This document shows, piece after piece, positions 63,990-64,000 of a stretch of 64,000 nt of DNA. Where the stretch lies: assembly GCF_002836775.1 (NCBI RefSeq), contig NZ_PJAQ01000065.1, forward strand, positions 217,599-281,598. The letters run 5' to 3'. Below the pieces are notes generated by a model. The model did not search any database. It was not told where the DNA came from and worked only from the letters and a program-made list of their open reading frames with translations. Numbering within the stretch: position 1 is the stretch's first letter; the number at the start of each line of letters is the position of its first letter. The position numbers were made by a program, and so were the translations under genes. Origin of the DNA: Colwellia sp. 12G3. Lineage in GTDB: Bacteria > Pseudomonadota > Gammaproteobacteria > Enterobacterales > Alteromonadaceae.

Positions 63990-64000
63990 ATATAACGCCC
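63990..64000 (-). other. start of a further attC site (cut by the window edge)
   Basis: ATATAACGCCC is the complement of GGGCGTTATAT, the same R' end seen at 61608-61618. The window ends here, so the array continues to the right. Confidence 0.6.

Noticed and set aside
1..64000. Search for tRNA, rRNA and CRISPR arrays by eye
   Set aside because: No cloverleaf with a GTTCRA-type T-loop, no rRNA-like conserved strings and no repeat-spacer pattern were found; small non-coding RNAs cannot be excluded.

Overview
The window looks like a low-GC chromosome segment of a marine gammaproteobacterium, most likely Colwelliaceae (Colwellia or a close relative). This is inferred from the AT-rich base composition, the gene content (VC0807 and DUF5610 proteins, a MesX/MesD methionine synthase pair, GH97, MASE1-GGDEF-EAL) and the many short intergenic elements ending in ATACCAA...TTGGTAT. 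No rRNA, tRNA, CRISPR array or complete insertion sequence was recognised.

Layout. 0-9.5 kb: a 5'-truncated methyltransferase, a small membrane protein, a MASE1-GAF-PAS-GGDEF-EAL protein, a cyclophilin lipoprotein, then a 2OG-Fe(II) oxygenase and aldehyde dehydrogenase divergent from an HxlR regulator. 9.5-18.7 kb: GH97 glycosidase, MltB-type transglycosylase, a decayed ghost copy of the crp/dnaK locus, an SLT-domain protein, a CMD-family protein, a VC0807 membrane protein, an EEP-family enzyme and a solute-binding protein gene broken by a MITE. 18.9-21.5 kb: an orphan SF2 helicase and a GIY-YIG-like protein. 21.6-28.8 kb: a diheme cytochrome-rhodanese fusion, an aminotransferase/omega-amidase pair, an M20 peptidase, DUF5610 and a Crp/Fnr regulator. 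29-37 kb: a dnaK paralogue divergent from the Crp/Fnr gene, a MocR-LysE-GNAT module, a CPA2 antiporter and a DJ-1/PfpI protein. 38-49 kb: a HEQGH metallopeptidase lipoprotein, an RND efflux pair, a DUF4097 gene split by a MITE, an FKBP lipoprotein, an AraC relic and a TauE/SafE permease. 49.6-59.1 kb: MesX-MesD, a zinc-ribbon/Sel1 protein, a CopC-CopD-NTF2 operon, an AEC transporter, a sulfotransferase and a HEAT-repeat lipoprotein.

The right end (about 59.6-64 kb) is the most distinctive part: an integron gene-cassette array. Four complete attC sites of 100-103 bp and three partial ones delimit cassettes carrying a DUF4242 protein, a Phd/RelE toxin-antitoxin pair, an unknown protein, a lipoprotein and a retropepsin-like protein. 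The core sites at the two ends of each of the five bounded cassettes are exact reverse complements, as the cassette recombination mechanism predicts. The array reads right to left, so any integrase should lie beyond the right edge. A RAYT-type transposase gene with REP-like palindromes sits at the array's right side and appears to have cut into one attC.

The second theme is small mobile DNA. Two identical 266-bp MITEs, a 159-bp family, a 162-bp element, a 175-182-bp family and a 232-bp element with 19-bp inverted ends are present, plus a REP-like family concentrated at 45-58 kb. At least two of these insertions split genes in a way that can be reversed on paper to give an intact reading frame.
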